DNA from: Cohnella fermenti
Lineage (GTDB): Bacteria; Bacillota; Bacilli; Paenibacillales; Paenibacillaceae
NCBI RefSeq assembly: GCF_004801405.1
Contig: NZ_SSOB01000028.1
Span: 1-64,000 of the forward strand
DNA: 64,000 bases
Direction: 5' to 3'
The notes below the pieces were generated by a model, which was given only the letters and a program-made list of their open reading frames with translations, ran no database searches and had not been told where the DNA came from. The stretch's first letter is position 1; every line of letters begins with the position of its first letter. Of this stretch, positions 49,980 to 58,520 are shown in pieces. Made by a program: the position numbers and the translations under genes.

Positions 49980-51698
49980 TTAACGCGACCCGAACTGCGC
50001 TTGGTGAAGCCGGCTGTAAATCCCGCCCCGGCCGACAAGCTCCTCGTGCCTGCCCTGCTCCGAGATGCCCTCTTCCGTCACGACAACGATGCGGTCCGCG
50101 TTCTTGATCGTCGCCAGACGGTGGGCGATGACAAGCGTTGTCCTCCCTTGGGAGAGCTCCGTCAACGATTGCTGGATCGCGGCTTCCGTCTCGGTGTCGA
50201 GCGCGGACGTCGCCTCGTCGAGAATGAGAATCGGCGGATTCTTCAGGAACATGCGCGCGATCGCAAGCCGCTGCTTCTGTCCGCCGGACAGCTTCACACC
50301 GCGTTCCCCGATGACCGTCTCCATGCCTTCCGGTTGCGCGCGGATAAACTCCTCCAGCTTCGCCCGGCGAGCGGCCTGCCAGATCTCCTCGTCGGAAGCG
50401 TCCAGCTTGCCGTAAGCGATGTTCTCCTTGATCGTGCCGGAGAACAGGAACACATCCTGCTGCACGATGCCGATCTGGCGGCGCAGCGACTCCAGCTTAA
50501 TGCCGCGCACATCCATCCCGTCGATCGTAATGCTTCCGTCGTCAACCTCGTAGAACCGCGGCAGCAAGCTGCAGAGCGTCGTCTTGCCGGCGCCGGAAGG
50601 ACCGACGAAGGCAACCGTCTCGCCCGCCGCGATGCTCAGGTTGATGTTCTTCAGCGCCGACGATTCCGCTTCGTAGCCGAAGCTGACATCCTTGTAGCGG
50701 ATGTCGCCGCGCAGGTAATCGACCGACACCGCATCCGACTTATCCCGCACGTCCGGCTCGGTCTCGAGCAGCGTGATATACCGCTTGAAGCCGGCGATTC
50801 CCTTCGGATAGCTCTCGACGATCGCATTGATCTTCTCGATCGGACGGAACAGTACATTGACCAGCAGCAGATAAGCGATGAATTCGCCGTACCGGAGCTC
50901 GCCGTCGATAACGTACCACGCGCCGCAGATCATGACGAGCAGAGACACGAGCCTCATGAGCAGATAGCTGATCGACAGGCTTTTCCCCATAATCTTGTAG
51001 GCAACGAGCTTCGCGAACCGGTAGCGCTGGTTGTTCACCGCGAACAGCTTCTTCTCGTGCTCTTCGTTGGCGAACGCTTGGACGACGCGAATGCCGCCGA
51101 CATTGTCCTCGACCCGGGCGTTGAAGTCGGCCATGTCCGCGAACATGCGATGGATCGCCTTCGTCATCCGGCCGTTGAACACGATAGCGAGCGCGATCAT
51201 CACCGGAACCGTAGCGAACGTGATCAGGGCCAGATCCATATGGATGTTCGCCATGAGCACGAAGGCGCCTGCCAGCGTCATGACGGCGATGAACAGATCC
51301 TCCGGTCCATGGTGCGCCACTTCGCCGATCTCGTTCAGATCGTTCGTCATCCGCGAGATCAGATGGCCGGTCTTGTTATTGTCGAAGAACCGGAAGCTCA
51401 GCTTCTGCACGTGATCGAACAGCCTCCGGCGCATGTCCGTCTCGATGTTGATTCCAAGCATATGTCCCCAATAATTGACGACGAATTGCATAAAGGTATT
51501 AATCAAGTAAATCCCGAGCAGTCCGAGACATGCCCAGACGATCAGATTCCAATCCCGTTGCGGCAGCAGATCGTCGACAACCTTATTGACCGCGACCGGG
51601 AAGCCGAGCTCCAGCAGGGCGACGAACACCGCGCAGCAGAAGTCAAGATAGAACAGCCCCTTATAAGGACGATAGTAGGCAAAAAAACGGCGGATCAA
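49980..51698 (-). CDS. ABC exporter, fused permease and ATPase, Fur-linked
   Basis: 572 aa from TTG 51698, with GGAGG exactly 7 nt upstream. The longer upstream frame would read through a Fur box and is rejected. Six N-terminal transmembrane helices (YLDFCCAVFVALLELGFPVA first) are followed by Walker A FVGPSGAGKTTLCSLL near 367, Q-loop, signature KLSGGQKQRLAIARM, Walker B ILILDEATSALD and H-loop IAHRLAT. It is a homodimeric MsbA/multidrug-like half-exporter. The Fur box 57 bp before the start suggests a role in siderophore export rather than drug efflux. Substrate unproven. Confidence 0.93.
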   Translation of the reverse strand: MIRRFFAYYRPYKGLFYLDFCCAVFVALLELGFPVAVNKVVDDLLPQRDWNLIVWACLGLLGIYLINTFMQFVVNYWGHMLGINIETDMRRRLFDHVQKLSFRFFDNNKTGHLISRMTNDLNEIGEVAHHGPEDLFIAVMTLAGAFVLMANIHMDLALITFATVPVMIALAIVFNGRMTKAIHRMFADMADFNARVEDNVGGIRVVQAFANEEHEKKLFAVNNQRYRFAKLVAYKIMGKSLSISYLLMRLVSLLVMICGAWYVIDGELRYGEFIAYLLLVNVLFRPIEKINAIVESYPKGIAGFKRYITLLETEPDVRDKSDAVSVDYLRGDIRYKDVSFGYEAESSALKNINLSIAAGETVAFVGPSGAGKTTLCSLLPRFYEVDDGSITIDGMDVRGIKLESLRRQIGIVQQDVFLFSGTIKENIAYGKLDASDEEIWQAARRAKLEEFIRAQPEGMETVIGERGVKLSGGQKQRLAIARMFLKNPPILILDEATSALDTETEAAIQQSLTELSQGRTTLVIAHRLATIKNADRIVVVTEEGISEQGRHEELVGRGGIYSRLHQAQFGSR

Positions 51699-51754
51699 CG
51701 GTGCACCTCCATGCGAGTAGTAAGAAACAAGTGCCGCTTGTTTCGATGTTGCTT

Positions 51755-51769
51755 CGAGAATGATTATCA
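51755..51769 (-). promoter_or_regulatory. Fur box of the ABC exporter
   Basis: CGAGAAT-G-ATTATCA matches the 7-1-7 Fur box except for two bases in the left arm. The right half ATGATTATCA is the same as in the permease Fur box at 49699. Confidence 0.75.
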
Positions 51770-51871
51770 ATCGACTTAGCCTTTAGCCATTGTACCTAAT
51801 AATGACACTGTCATCAACCATGTTTTGCCGGGAAAATACGTCTGAAGCCATCTTCGGTCCCGACAACGAAG

Positions 51872-51909
51872 AAGCCACCCTCGTCCCGACAAGGACGGAA
51901 GGTGGCTCC
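51872..51909 (-). terminator. Terminator after the parvulin-type gene
   Basis: On the minus strand GGAGCCACCTTCCGTCC pairs with GGACGAGGGTGGCTTC (two imperfect positions) and is followed by TTCGTTG. It lies about 60 bp past the stop codon. Confidence 0.7.
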
Positions 51910-51970
51910 CGCTTGATCTTGCTATGATTGAGCATGGCAACGCCATGCCCGCGAACGCTTGGGCCCCGGC

Positions 51971-53137
51971 TTATTGCGCGGCCGATGCTTCCGGCGAAGA
52001 GGAAGCCGATGCGCTCGGCTCTTCGCTAGCCGCCGTCGCGTCCTCGTCCGTCAGGAAGTTCTTGTAGCCGTCCGCCTTCTTCGCTTCGGTGTACCAGTCG
52101 CTGAAGCCTTCGTTGATCTTCGAATCCAGGTAGTCGTTCTTCACTTGGTCCTTCACATCGTCATAGGAAGCCGTAACCGCATCCTTATGGTCGACAAGCT
52201 TGATGATATGGAAGCCGTTCGGCGATTCGACAACGTCGCTGATCTCGCCCTTCTTCAGAGCGAAGGCTGCCGTCTCGAATTGCTCGTTCATGACGCCCTT
52301 GCCGAAGTAACCCAGATCGCCGCCGCTCGCCGCGGAGCCGGTGTCGATCGACTTCTCCTGCGCGAGAGTGGCGAAGTCGGCGCCTTCCTTCAGTTGCTTC
52401 AGCACCGCTTCCGCCTCTTCCTTCGTGCTCAGAAGGATGTGCGAAGCTTGCACCTGCTCTTCTTCGCCGTAGCTGTCCTTGTTCTCTTCGAAGTACGCCT
52501 TCAGATCGTCTTCCGTCGGCGCCAGTCTCTTCTCGAACACAAGGCGAAGCTCAAGCTGCGGCAGCACCTGCTCGCGGAACGATTCCACGGTCATGCCGCT
52601 CGAGGCGAGAGCCGATTCGAACTGCTCGTCCGACGTAATTCCGTTCGCTTCCCGAATGTTCAGGATATAAGCGTCGATGTCCGCCTCGTTGACTTCCTTG
52701 CCCGTCTTCTCGGCTTCAAGCTTGATCACCTTGTACATCATCACTTGATCGAGCTGGGAGCCGATCGAAGCTTCGCCGGATTGCTTGATGAGCTCGTCCA
52801 TCAGATCGGCCTTCGTGATCGACTTGCCGTCAAGCTCGCCGACCGCTTCGCTGCCGGAACCGCCTCTATCCACGACTAGTACAACGATAAGAGCGATAAC
52901 CGCAACGACGGCGATGACGATCCAAGGCCAAGGAGCCTTGACGACGGGAACGGCGGCCGGCTTCGGCTCCGCTTCCTTCTCGGTCACACCGCTTGCGCTT
53001 GTGTTATCGTCTTCCGCATCGGCTTCGACGATATCGAAGACGCCGGTGTCCGATGCTTGCTCATCGGCGGCGTTATCCTTGTTCAGTTTGATCTCATCTT
53101 GATTCAATTCCTCTGAATCTTTGCGAATGTCGCTCAT
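51971..53137 (-). CDS. Membrane-anchored parvulin-type peptidyl-prolyl isomerase (PrsA/SurA-like)
   Basis: 388 aa from ATG 53137 with GGAGGG upstream. An acidic cytoplasmic N-terminus of about 65 residues is followed by one transmembrane helix (WPWIVIAVVAVIALIVVLVV), then a SurA-N-like helical region. The parvulin domain follows (QASHILLSTKEEAEAVLKQL, FATLAQEKSIDTGSAASGGD, LGYFGKGVMNEQFE, PNGFHIIKL). The tail is Ala/Ser-rich. PrsA-type foldases help secreted proteins fold outside the membrane. Unlike classical PrsA it has no lipobox but a type II signal anchor with a long cytoplasmic extension. Confidence 0.88.
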   Translation of the reverse strand: MSDIRKDSEELNQDEIKLNKDNAADEQASDTGVFDIVEADAEDDNTSASGVTEKEAEPKPAAVPVVKAPWPWIVIAVVAVIALIVVLVVDRGGSGSEAVGELDGKSITKADLMDELIKQSGEASIGSQLDQVMMYKVIKLEAEKTGKEVNEADIDAYILNIREANGITSDEQFESALASSGMTVESFREQVLPQLELRLVFEKRLAPTEDDLKAYFEENKDSYGEEEQVQASHILLSTKEEAEAVLKQLKEGADFATLAQEKSIDTGSAASGGDLGYFGKGVMNEQFETAAFALKKGEISDVVESPNGFHIIKLVDHKDAVTASYDDVKDQVKNDYLDSKINEGFSDWYTEAKKADGYKNFLTDEDATAASEEPSASASSSPEASAAQ

Positions 53138-53229
53138 TCTTGTAAGACCCTCCTCTAGTATTAAAAGCACCATTGTTCCACTATATCAAACTTTCCTCAT
53201 AATACCTTAAGCTAAACTTAAAAAACAGA

Positions 53230-53255
53230 AAAAAACGGACGCTTGCCCGTTTTTT
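53230..53255 (-). terminator. Terminator after the FAH gene
   Basis: AAAAAACGG / CCGTTTTTT inverted repeat with an 8-nt loop, rich in T on the minus strand, 9 bp past the FAH stop codon. It closes the GGT-amidase-FAH operon. Confidence 0.8.
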
Positions 53256-53264
53256 AATGTGCAC

Positions 53265-54137
53265 TTAAGCTTGCTTGAACATGTTCACCGGATTGCGAAG
53301 CGGAGCCAGGCCGGAGATCCGGCATTCCGCTTCGTCTCCGGACACGATCCGCACCGATCCCGGGGTCCCGGTCATGATGATATCGCCCGGCAGCAGGCGC
53401 ATGACTCGGGACACGAAGGAGACGATATGCCAAGGATTGTACCTCATCATTGCGACCGTGTTGCGATGAACCGTCTGCCCGTTATGAACGGTCTCCACAA
53501 CAAGCCGTTCCCACTCCGGGAGCTCGTCCGCCGTCGCCAGCTCCGACCCGAGACTGAAGAAGCTGTCGAACGACTTCGCCCGGAACATATACTTCGCGTT
53601 CTGCGCCAGCAGGTCGGCAGCCGTCATATCGAGCGACGCCGCGTAACCCGCCACGACCGCCGGCGCTTCCGTCTCGTCGACGTCTTTGCACTCCCGGCCG
53701 ATCACAATAGCCAGCTCCGCCTCCGCCGTGACGCGTTCCGACTGCACCGGAAGCCTGATCGGCTCGCCGTCTCCGATCAAGCTCGTATCCGGCTTGGCGA
53801 ACAGAACGGGCGCATCGTCCGCGCTGCCCTTCAGCTCGATGAGCTTCTCCATATAATTCATTCCGAGCCCCATAATTTTGCGCGGCCGGCGGACAATGGG
53901 CGCCAGCTTCGCTTCGCCGGTCGGTACGGCCTCCAGGAGGGCCAGAGCCTGACGCCCCCCTGCTTCCCGATGCCAGCGGACGAGCGCCTCCCATTGGCCG
54001 TTCTCGAGCAATTCCATGAGCGTCTCGCCCCATTGGGCGCCGAGCGCGCGGTTGATCGCCGTTATCGGAACGTACCCGCGATCGGTTGCAATCGCCGCCG
54101 TCTCGCTGCCGCCCAGCTTCAGCATAACCGCCTTCAT
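53265..54137 (-). CDS. Fumarylacetoacetate hydrolase family protein
   Basis: 290 aa from ATG 54137, overlapping the amidase stop by 4 bp (ATGA). FAH-fold signatures: IMGLGMNYMEKLIE, PVLFAKPDTSLIGDGEPIRL, metal-ligand Glu residues in VTAEAELAIVIGRECKDV, and the C-terminal GDIIMTGTPGSV. The family includes acylpyruvases, 2-oxo-acid hydratases and decarboxylases; which applies here is not clear. A much longer same-frame extension upstream overlaps the amidase gene and is spurious. It is the last gene of a three-gene catabolic operon. Confidence 0.9.
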   Translation of the reverse strand: MKAVMLKLGGSETAAIATDRGYVPITAINRALGAQWGETLMELLENGQWEALVRWHREAGGRQALALLEAVPTGEAKLAPIVRRPRKIMGLGMNYMEKLIELKGSADDAPVLFAKPDTSLIGDGEPIRLPVQSERVTAEAELAIVIGRECKDVDETEAPAVVAGYAASLDMTAADLLAQNAKYMFRAKSFDSFFSLGSELATADELPEWERLVVETVHNGQTVHRNTVAMMRYNPWHIVSFVSRVMRLLPGDIIMTGTPGSVRIVSGDEAECRISGLAPLRNPVNMFKQA

Positions 54138-55318
54138 TCGGCTTCCTCCCCGGCTGCGGACGCTCTCGCCTGCAGCCATTCCAGCAGCGCCAAATCCCGT
54201 CCCCTGCCGGCGATAAAGCTGAGACCGATCGGACAGCCGCCGGTTGGGACGAAGGGAACCGTCGCTTGGGCGGTTCCGGTTAATCCCGCGATGCAGGTCA
54301 GCTTCATCGCCGCCGTCCGCTGCTTCTCGGCTTCTTCGCCGGTCAGCTTCAGCGCGGGCGCTTCCCCCATGACCGTCGGGATGACGAGCAGCGCGCCGCC
54401 TTCCAGCAGAGCGTCCATCTGCCGCTCGAGCTCGGCCTTCTTCTTCAGAAGCGCTGGCTTCGCCTCCGGCGGAAGCGTGCTGGCCCATTCGAAGCGGTCC
54501 GCGATGCCCGGACCGAATGCCGGCTTCTCGCGGCGAATCCATTCGCCGTGCTCCTCCCAGATCTCGGCGCCCTGGATGGCGCGGAACGTCGCGGCCCACT
54601 CCGCAAGCCCGTCTCCGGGCAACTCCGTCCAAGCCGTCTCCATATCGGCTCCGTACGTCTGCAGCTCGCGAAGCAGCGCCTCCCGCGTGTCGTCCCGCGC
54701 TTGCTCCCAGGCCTCGCGCGGCAGAATCAGCTTGCTGAAGCCCGCAGGCCCGGAGCGGGCCGGCTTCAGCAGCACCCGCCCCGCCGCAAGCAGCGTCGCC
54801 GCATCGGCGCTCATCCACCCGATCGTATCGAAGCTCCTCGCGAGCGGGATCACCCCGTCCATCGGCACGGAACCGAGAGACGGACGGAAGCCGTAGAGGC
54901 CGCAATAGGAGGACGGAACCCGAACCGATCCTCCTGTATCCGTGCCGAGCGCGAAGTCGGCCAGCCCGGCGGCAACCGCGACGGCAGAGCCGCTGGACGA
55001 GCCGCCCGGCGCCCTTCCCGGAGCCTTCGGGTTGACGGGCGTCCCGTAATGGTGATTTTCCCCGACAAGGCTGTACATCAATTCGTCCGTAAGCGTCGTT
55101 CCTTGCATCCGGGCTCCCGCGCGCAGCAGCGCCTCGATCGCGCTTGCGTGCCGATCCGCGGGCCCGTGCGTGCGGAGCCAATCGGGATTGCCGGCGCTTG
55201 CCCGACAGCCCGCTATCGCGAATACATCCTTCACGGCGAAGGTCAGTCCGCTCAGTTCGCCTTCCCCAAGCGGCTCCAGCACCACGTCCGGGCGAACATA
55301 GGCGTTCCATTCGTCCAT
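54134..55318 (-). CDS. Amidase signature family hydrolase
   Basis: 394 aa from ATG 55318, with AAGGGAG 8 nt upstream. The Ser-cisSer-Lys triad is visible: Lys in LTFAVKDVFAI near residue 30, cis-Ser in APGGSSSGSAVAVAAG, and nucleophile Ser in LGTDTGGSVRVPSSYCG. At 394 aa it is shorter than GatA (about 480) and lacks partner subunits, so it is a stand-alone amidase rather than part of GatCAB. It lies between the GGT-like gene (62 bp) and the FAH gene (overlap). Substrate unknown. Confidence 0.92.
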   Translation of the reverse strand: MDEWNAYVRPDVVLEPLGEGELSGLTFAVKDVFAIAGCRASAGNPDWLRTHGPADRHASAIEALLRAGARMQGTTLTDELMYSLVGENHHYGTPVNPKAPGRAPGGSSSGSAVAVAAGLADFALGTDTGGSVRVPSSYCGLYGFRPSLGSVPMDGVIPLARSFDTIGWMSADAATLLAAGRVLLKPARSGPAGFSKLILPREAWEQARDDTREALLRELQTYGADMETAWTELPGDGLAEWAATFRAIQGAEIWEEHGEWIRREKPAFGPGIADRFEWASTLPPEAKPALLKKKAELERQMDALLEGGALLVIPTVMGEAPALKLTGEEAEKQRTAAMKLTCIAGLTGTAQATVPFVPTGGCPIGLSFIAGRGRDLALLEWLQARASAAGEEAE

Positions 55319-55380
55319 CGTCTTCGCTCCCTTCCGCCTCTCTGTCTCTATCCTGACAATCGTTCCGTGGTTATCCGCGC

Positions 55381-56961
55381 TTACCATCCGAATGCGGCTC
55401 CGTCGCAGCGCGGGTCCGTCCCTCCCGTTCGCATCCCCGTCTCCCGGTCGATCCGAATCGCGTGCGCATGGCCGACAATGCCGTCATATTCGCCGACGAT
55501 CCGCACCTTATGTCCGGCTGCGGCGAGCCTGTCTGCGACTTCCGGGGCGATGCGGGCTTCGAGCTTCAGCTCCTGCGTCCGCTCTCCCCACGTTCTTCCC
55601 CACACCCAACGCGGAGCCGACACGGCCGCCTGAGGGTCCATTCCGTAATCCACAACCCGCGTGAGCAGCGCCGTCTGCGTCTGCGGCTGGCCTTCCCCGC
55701 CTTGCGTACCGTAGAGAAGGAAAGGCTTGCCGTCCGCCAGCGCCAGCGCCGGCATCAGCGTGTGGAACGTTCGCTTGCCCGGCTCCAGCCGATTGACGTG
55801 CGCGGGATCGAGCGAGAAGAACGAACCCCGGTTCTGAAGCAGGATGCCGGTCTCCCCGGCCGTCACGGCCGAGCCGAACTCGAAGTACAGGCTCTGGATG
55901 AACGAGACTGCGTTGCCGTCCCCGTCCACGACCGCCGCGTAGGCGGTATCGCTTCCGAGCGGTTCCGCGGCTTGCGGCAGTGTCTTCTCCGGATCGATGC
56001 GGCCGGCCAGCTCGGCGGCGTATTCCTTCGAGAGCAGCCGCTTCAGCGGAATATCCGAGAAGCCCGGGTCCGTCAAGTAAGCGTCCCGATCGCGGAAGCT
56101 CAGCTTAAGCGATTCGATCAGCAGATGATAATATTCGTAAGAGCCGTGAGGAACGTTCGCCAGGTCGAAGCTCTCCAGGATGTGAGCGGCCATAATTCCC
56201 GTGAACCCTTGCGAATTCGGCGGCACTTGATACAGATCATACCCCCGATAGGAGCCCGCAGCAGGCCTAGCCCACTCGCCCGCATGCGCCTCGAAGTCTT
56301 CGAGCGTCAGCAGACCGCCGGTCGCTCCGAGGTGCCGCACGATCTCCTTCGCGATCCCTCCACGGTAGAAAATATCCCTTCCTCCCCGAGCGATCTTCTC
56401 CAGCGATTCCCCCAGCTCGCGTTGACGGAAGCGGCTGCCGATAACCGGCACCCGGCCGCCCGGGAGATAGATGCGGGAGGTGATCGGCTGCTCCCTTAAC
56501 ACGTCGAACCGGGAGACGCTGTTCTCGTGCTGATCCGGCGATACCGGGAATCCGTTCTTCGCGTAATCGATCGCCGGCTCCAATGCTTCCGCGAACGTCA
56601 GGCGCCCGTAGCGCCCTTGCACGGCCGCCCAACCGTCGACCATGCCCGGAACGGTAATCGCGCTTGCCGGGCCGCGCTTTGGAATATCCGGGCCCGCGAA
56701 CCGCTCCCGCGACGCCAGCCTTCCCGAGCGGCCGCTGGCGTTGTAAGCCGTCACCCCGCCCTCGGCGGCGGCGTGCATCAGCCAGAAGGAATCTCCGCCG
56801 AGACTTGTCATATGAGGGTAGACGACGGCCAGACAGGCGCTGACCGCCACGGCCGCATCGAACGCGTTGCCTCCCTTCAGCAGAATCCGCGCCCCCGCTG
56901 CGGAGGCAAGATGATGCGGGCTGACTACCATCGTCTTCGTTCCCGTTATCGGTCTGGACAA
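55381..56961 (-). CDS. Gamma-glutamyltransferase-like Ntn-hydrolase (YwrD-like)
   Basis: 526 aa, likely from TTG 56961 (GGGAG 11 nt upstream); ATG 56931 is an alternative. GGT fold: VVSPHHLASAAGARILLKGG NAFDAAVA near the N-terminus. The autocleavage Thr starts the small subunit in GSDTAYAAVVDGDGNAVSFI near residue 340. The usual GGT sequence has TTH at this point, here TAY. No signal peptide is seen, so the enzyme is cytoplasmic, unlike secreted GGT. Members of this fold include acylases and oxamate amidohydrolase. With amidase and FAH genes it suggests stepwise breakdown of an amide substrate. Confidence 0.9.
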   Translation of the reverse strand: MSRPITGTKTMVVSPHHLASAAGARILLKGGNAFDAAVAVSACLAVVYPHMTSLGGDSFWLMHAAAEGGVTAYNASGRSGRLASRERFAGPDIPKRGPASAITVPGMVDGWAAVQGRYGRLTFAEALEPAIDYAKNGFPVSPDQHENSVSRFDVLREQPITSRIYLPGGRVPVIGSRFRQRELGESLEKIARGGRDIFYRGGIAKEIVRHLGATGGLLTLEDFEAHAGEWARPAAGSYRGYDLYQVPPNSQGFTGIMAAHILESFDLANVPHGSYEYYHLLIESLKLSFRDRDAYLTDPGFSDIPLKRLLSKEYAAELAGRIDPEKTLPQAAEPLGSDTAYAAVVDGDGNAVSFIQSLYFEFGSAVTAGETGILLQNRGSFFSLDPAHVNRLEPGKRTFHTLMPALALADGKPFLLYGTQGGEGQPQTQTALLTRVVDYGMDPQAAVSAPRWVWGRTWGERTQELKLEARIAPEVADRLAAAGHKVRIVGEYDGIVGHAHAIRIDRETGMRTGGTDPRCDGAAFGW

Positions 56962-57120
56962 TTCGCTGTCATCTCCCGTCCCGTCTCGATCGCTTGCCGT
57001 CGCGATCGCTTAATGCGTTATTTGAATAAACCGGATGAATTGCGACAAAAGGTATCCTAAATTTAATCAAGATTCATAAGAGGGTCAATCGCATTTGGCC
57101 GCATTTGACACCATCACAAC

Positions 57121-57134
57121 TGTAAGCGCTTGCA
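57121..57134. promoter_or_regulatory. cre site (CcpA) upstream of the GGT operon
   Basis: TGTAAGCGCTTGCA fits the catabolite responsive element TGWAARCGYTWNCW at every position. It lies 160 bp before the GGT-like gene. Glucose repression of the operon by CcpA is expected, though no promoter could be placed. Confidence 0.75.
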
Positions 57135-57209
57135 AATATCGGAATGAACAAAATTGTCGGAGCAGTCGGCTGCGGTCTACGCGCGCCGCTCCGACGACTC
57201 GTACGATTT

Positions 57210-57382
57210 TATGTGAAAAATCACATTCATTGGCGCGGATTCGAGCGGCTCGCGGCGTTTTATATGATTTTTCGCATACATACCGCATTTGGAGCCGCAA
57301 CTGCCGTCATATATGCGTTTTTTCACATTCATTGCCCCGCCAACCCCCTTTTTCCACCGAACGAATACGATTTTTCGCATAA
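57210..57382. repeat. Palindrome array B4: four units beside spo0A
   Basis: Cores begin at 57211, 57262, 57313 and 57365 (periods 51, 51, 52). The first, ATGTGAAAAATCACAT, is a perfect inverted repeat and the exact reverse complement of the 19815 copy in array B1. The next three are in the opposite (T-centred) orientation. Spacers are unrelated to each other. The array lies between the cre site and the spo0A terminator. Confidence 0.9.
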
Positions 57383-57396
57383 AACTCCACTCCATA

Positions 57397-57446
57397 CAAA
57401 ACGCCACTCCTCTGCCGGCAGTGTTGCTGCCGACGGAGAAGTGGCG
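57397..57446 (-). terminator. Terminator of spo0A
   Basis: An imperfect 20-bp stem (CGCCACT...CGGCAG / CTGCCG...AGTGGCG, 57402-57446) with a TGTTG loop is followed on the minus strand by TTTTGTATGG. It lies 19 bp past the spo0A stop. Confidence 0.85.
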
Positions 57447-57464
57447 CTTAACATGACTTGCCTC

Positions 57465-58283
57465 CTAGCTCACCTTGTGCTCGATCCGCAATTTATCCGC
57501 CACCATCGCGATGAACTCGCTATTCGTGGGCTTGCTCTTCGCGATGTTGATCGTGTAGCCGAACAGGTGCGAGATGCTGTCGATGTTGCCGCGCGTCCAG
57601 GCGACCTCGATCGCATGGCGGATGGCGCGTTCGACGCGGCTCGGCGTCGTCTTGAACTTCTCGGCGATGGCCGGGTACAGCGTCTTCGTAATCGCTCCGA
57701 GAATCTCGATGTTGTTGTACACCATCGTGATCGCTTCGCGGAGGTACTGATAACCCTTGATGTGGGCCGGAACGCCGATCTCGTGGATGATGCTCGTGAT
57801 GTTCGCGTCCAGGTTCTTCGGCTTGCCGATCGGAACGATCGTTGCGGAGCGCGTGATCGACGAAGAGACGGAGGAAGCGGTCAGAGCCGGCGTGCTGGCG
57901 GGAGAGCCCGCCAACTGACGAATTCGATTGGCGAGAACGTCCATATCGAACGGCTTCAGTATGTAATAAGATGCGCCCAGTTGAACCGCCCGTTGCGTTA
58001 TAGTCTCTTGACCGAAAGCCGTGAGCATAATGATCTTCGGCATAGAGGGCAGATTCAGCTCTCGCAGCTTCTCCAACACGCCAAGGCCGTCGAGATGAGG
58101 CATGATGATGTCGAGGATCATCACGTCCGGAACGATCCGGTTCTCTTCCAACTGGCGGATGACTTCTTCTCCGTTGTAGGCGACTCCAATGACCGTCATG
58201 TCATCCTGATCTTCAATATACTCAGACAGCAAGTTAGTGAATTCTCGGTTGTCATCAGCAAGGAATACTTCAATCCGCTGCAA
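57465..58283 (-). CDS. spo0A: Sporulation master regulator Spo0A
   Basis: 272 aa from TTG 58283, with GGAGG 8 nt upstream; B. subtilis spo0A also uses a non-ATG start. Receiver domain: acidic pocket ADDN near residue 9, phosphoacceptor Asp in [20 protein letters not shown] near 57, Thr in IMLTAFGQE and Lys in YILKPFD. The C-terminal effector domain contains [35 protein letters not shown] and [20 protein letters not shown], nearly invariant among sporulators. It lies directly after spoIVB, as in all Bacillales. Its promoter region carries a SigH promoter and 0A boxes. Confidence 0.98.
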   Translation of the reverse strand: MQRIEVFLADDNREFTNLLSEYIEDQDDMTVIGVAYNGEEVIRQLEENRIVPDVMILDIIMPHLDGLGVLEKLRELNLPSMPKIIMLTAFGQETITQRAVQLGASYYILKPFDMDVLANRIRQLAGSPASTPALTASSVSSSITRSATIVPIGKPKNLDANITSIIHEIGVPAHIKGYQYLREAITMVYNNIEILGAITKTLYPAIAEKFKTTPSRVERAIRHAIEVAWTRGNIDSISHLFGYTINIAKSKPTNSEFIAMVADKLRIEHKVS

Positions 58284-58356
58284 GGTCTGGTCCTCCCTTT
58301 CTGTATAAATAAATTGGGGTCAAGAAACGCACTCTTCTCGTTTCCTCTGGTACGAA

Positions 58357-58382
58357 ATTCGACACTTGCCCCTCAATTCCTT
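58357..58382 (-). promoter_or_regulatory. SigH promoter (Ps) of spo0A with overlapping 0A box
   Basis: The minus strand reads AAGGAATT (58375-58382), 11 nt, GTCGAAT (58357-58363). This matches SigH consensus RnAGGAWWW and RnnGAAT. The -10 overlaps the 0A box TGTCGAA (58358-58364), so Spo0A~P can act directly at this promoter. Confidence 0.85.
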
Positions 58383-58479
58383 CTTCACTGAAGTGTTTTC
58401 CGAAATCTTTTTCTTTATTTTTTTGCCAAGATGGACTATAATAATTAATTTTGCTAATTCACGTGTTTTTCCGCATTTT

Positions 58480-58486
58480 TTCGACA
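58480..58486 (-). promoter_or_regulatory. Second 0A box upstream of spo0A
   Basis: A perfect TGTCGAA on the minus strand, 98 bp beyond the SigH -35 element and next to the spoIVB terminator. It may be a distal Spo0A binding site. Confidence 0.55.
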
Positions 58487-58520
58487 AAACATCTAAGGCG
58501 TCAAATCGCCTTAGATGTTT
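58487..58520 (-). terminator. Terminator of spoIVB
   Basis: A 14-bp perfect stem AAACATCTAAGGCG / CGCCTTAGATGTTT with a 6-nt loop begins inside the spoIVB coding end and covers its stop codon. The minus strand ends GTTTTGTCG. Confidence 0.8.

Noticed and set aside
51699-51770. Longer N-terminus of the ABC exporter
   Set aside because: It would translate the Fur box; the TTG at 51698 has GGAGG at ideal spacing.
53265-55310. A 681-codon protein covering FAH and the amidase region
   Set aside because: Its first two thirds run in another frame over the amidase gene, with Arg/Gly-rich shadow composition. The FAH start at 54137 has the expected 4-bp overlap.
57177-57407. Small proteins of the type MCEKSHK.. 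around the B arrays
   Set aside because: These frames are just translations of the ATGTGAAAAATCACAT core; they recur wherever the palindrome does and lack start signals.
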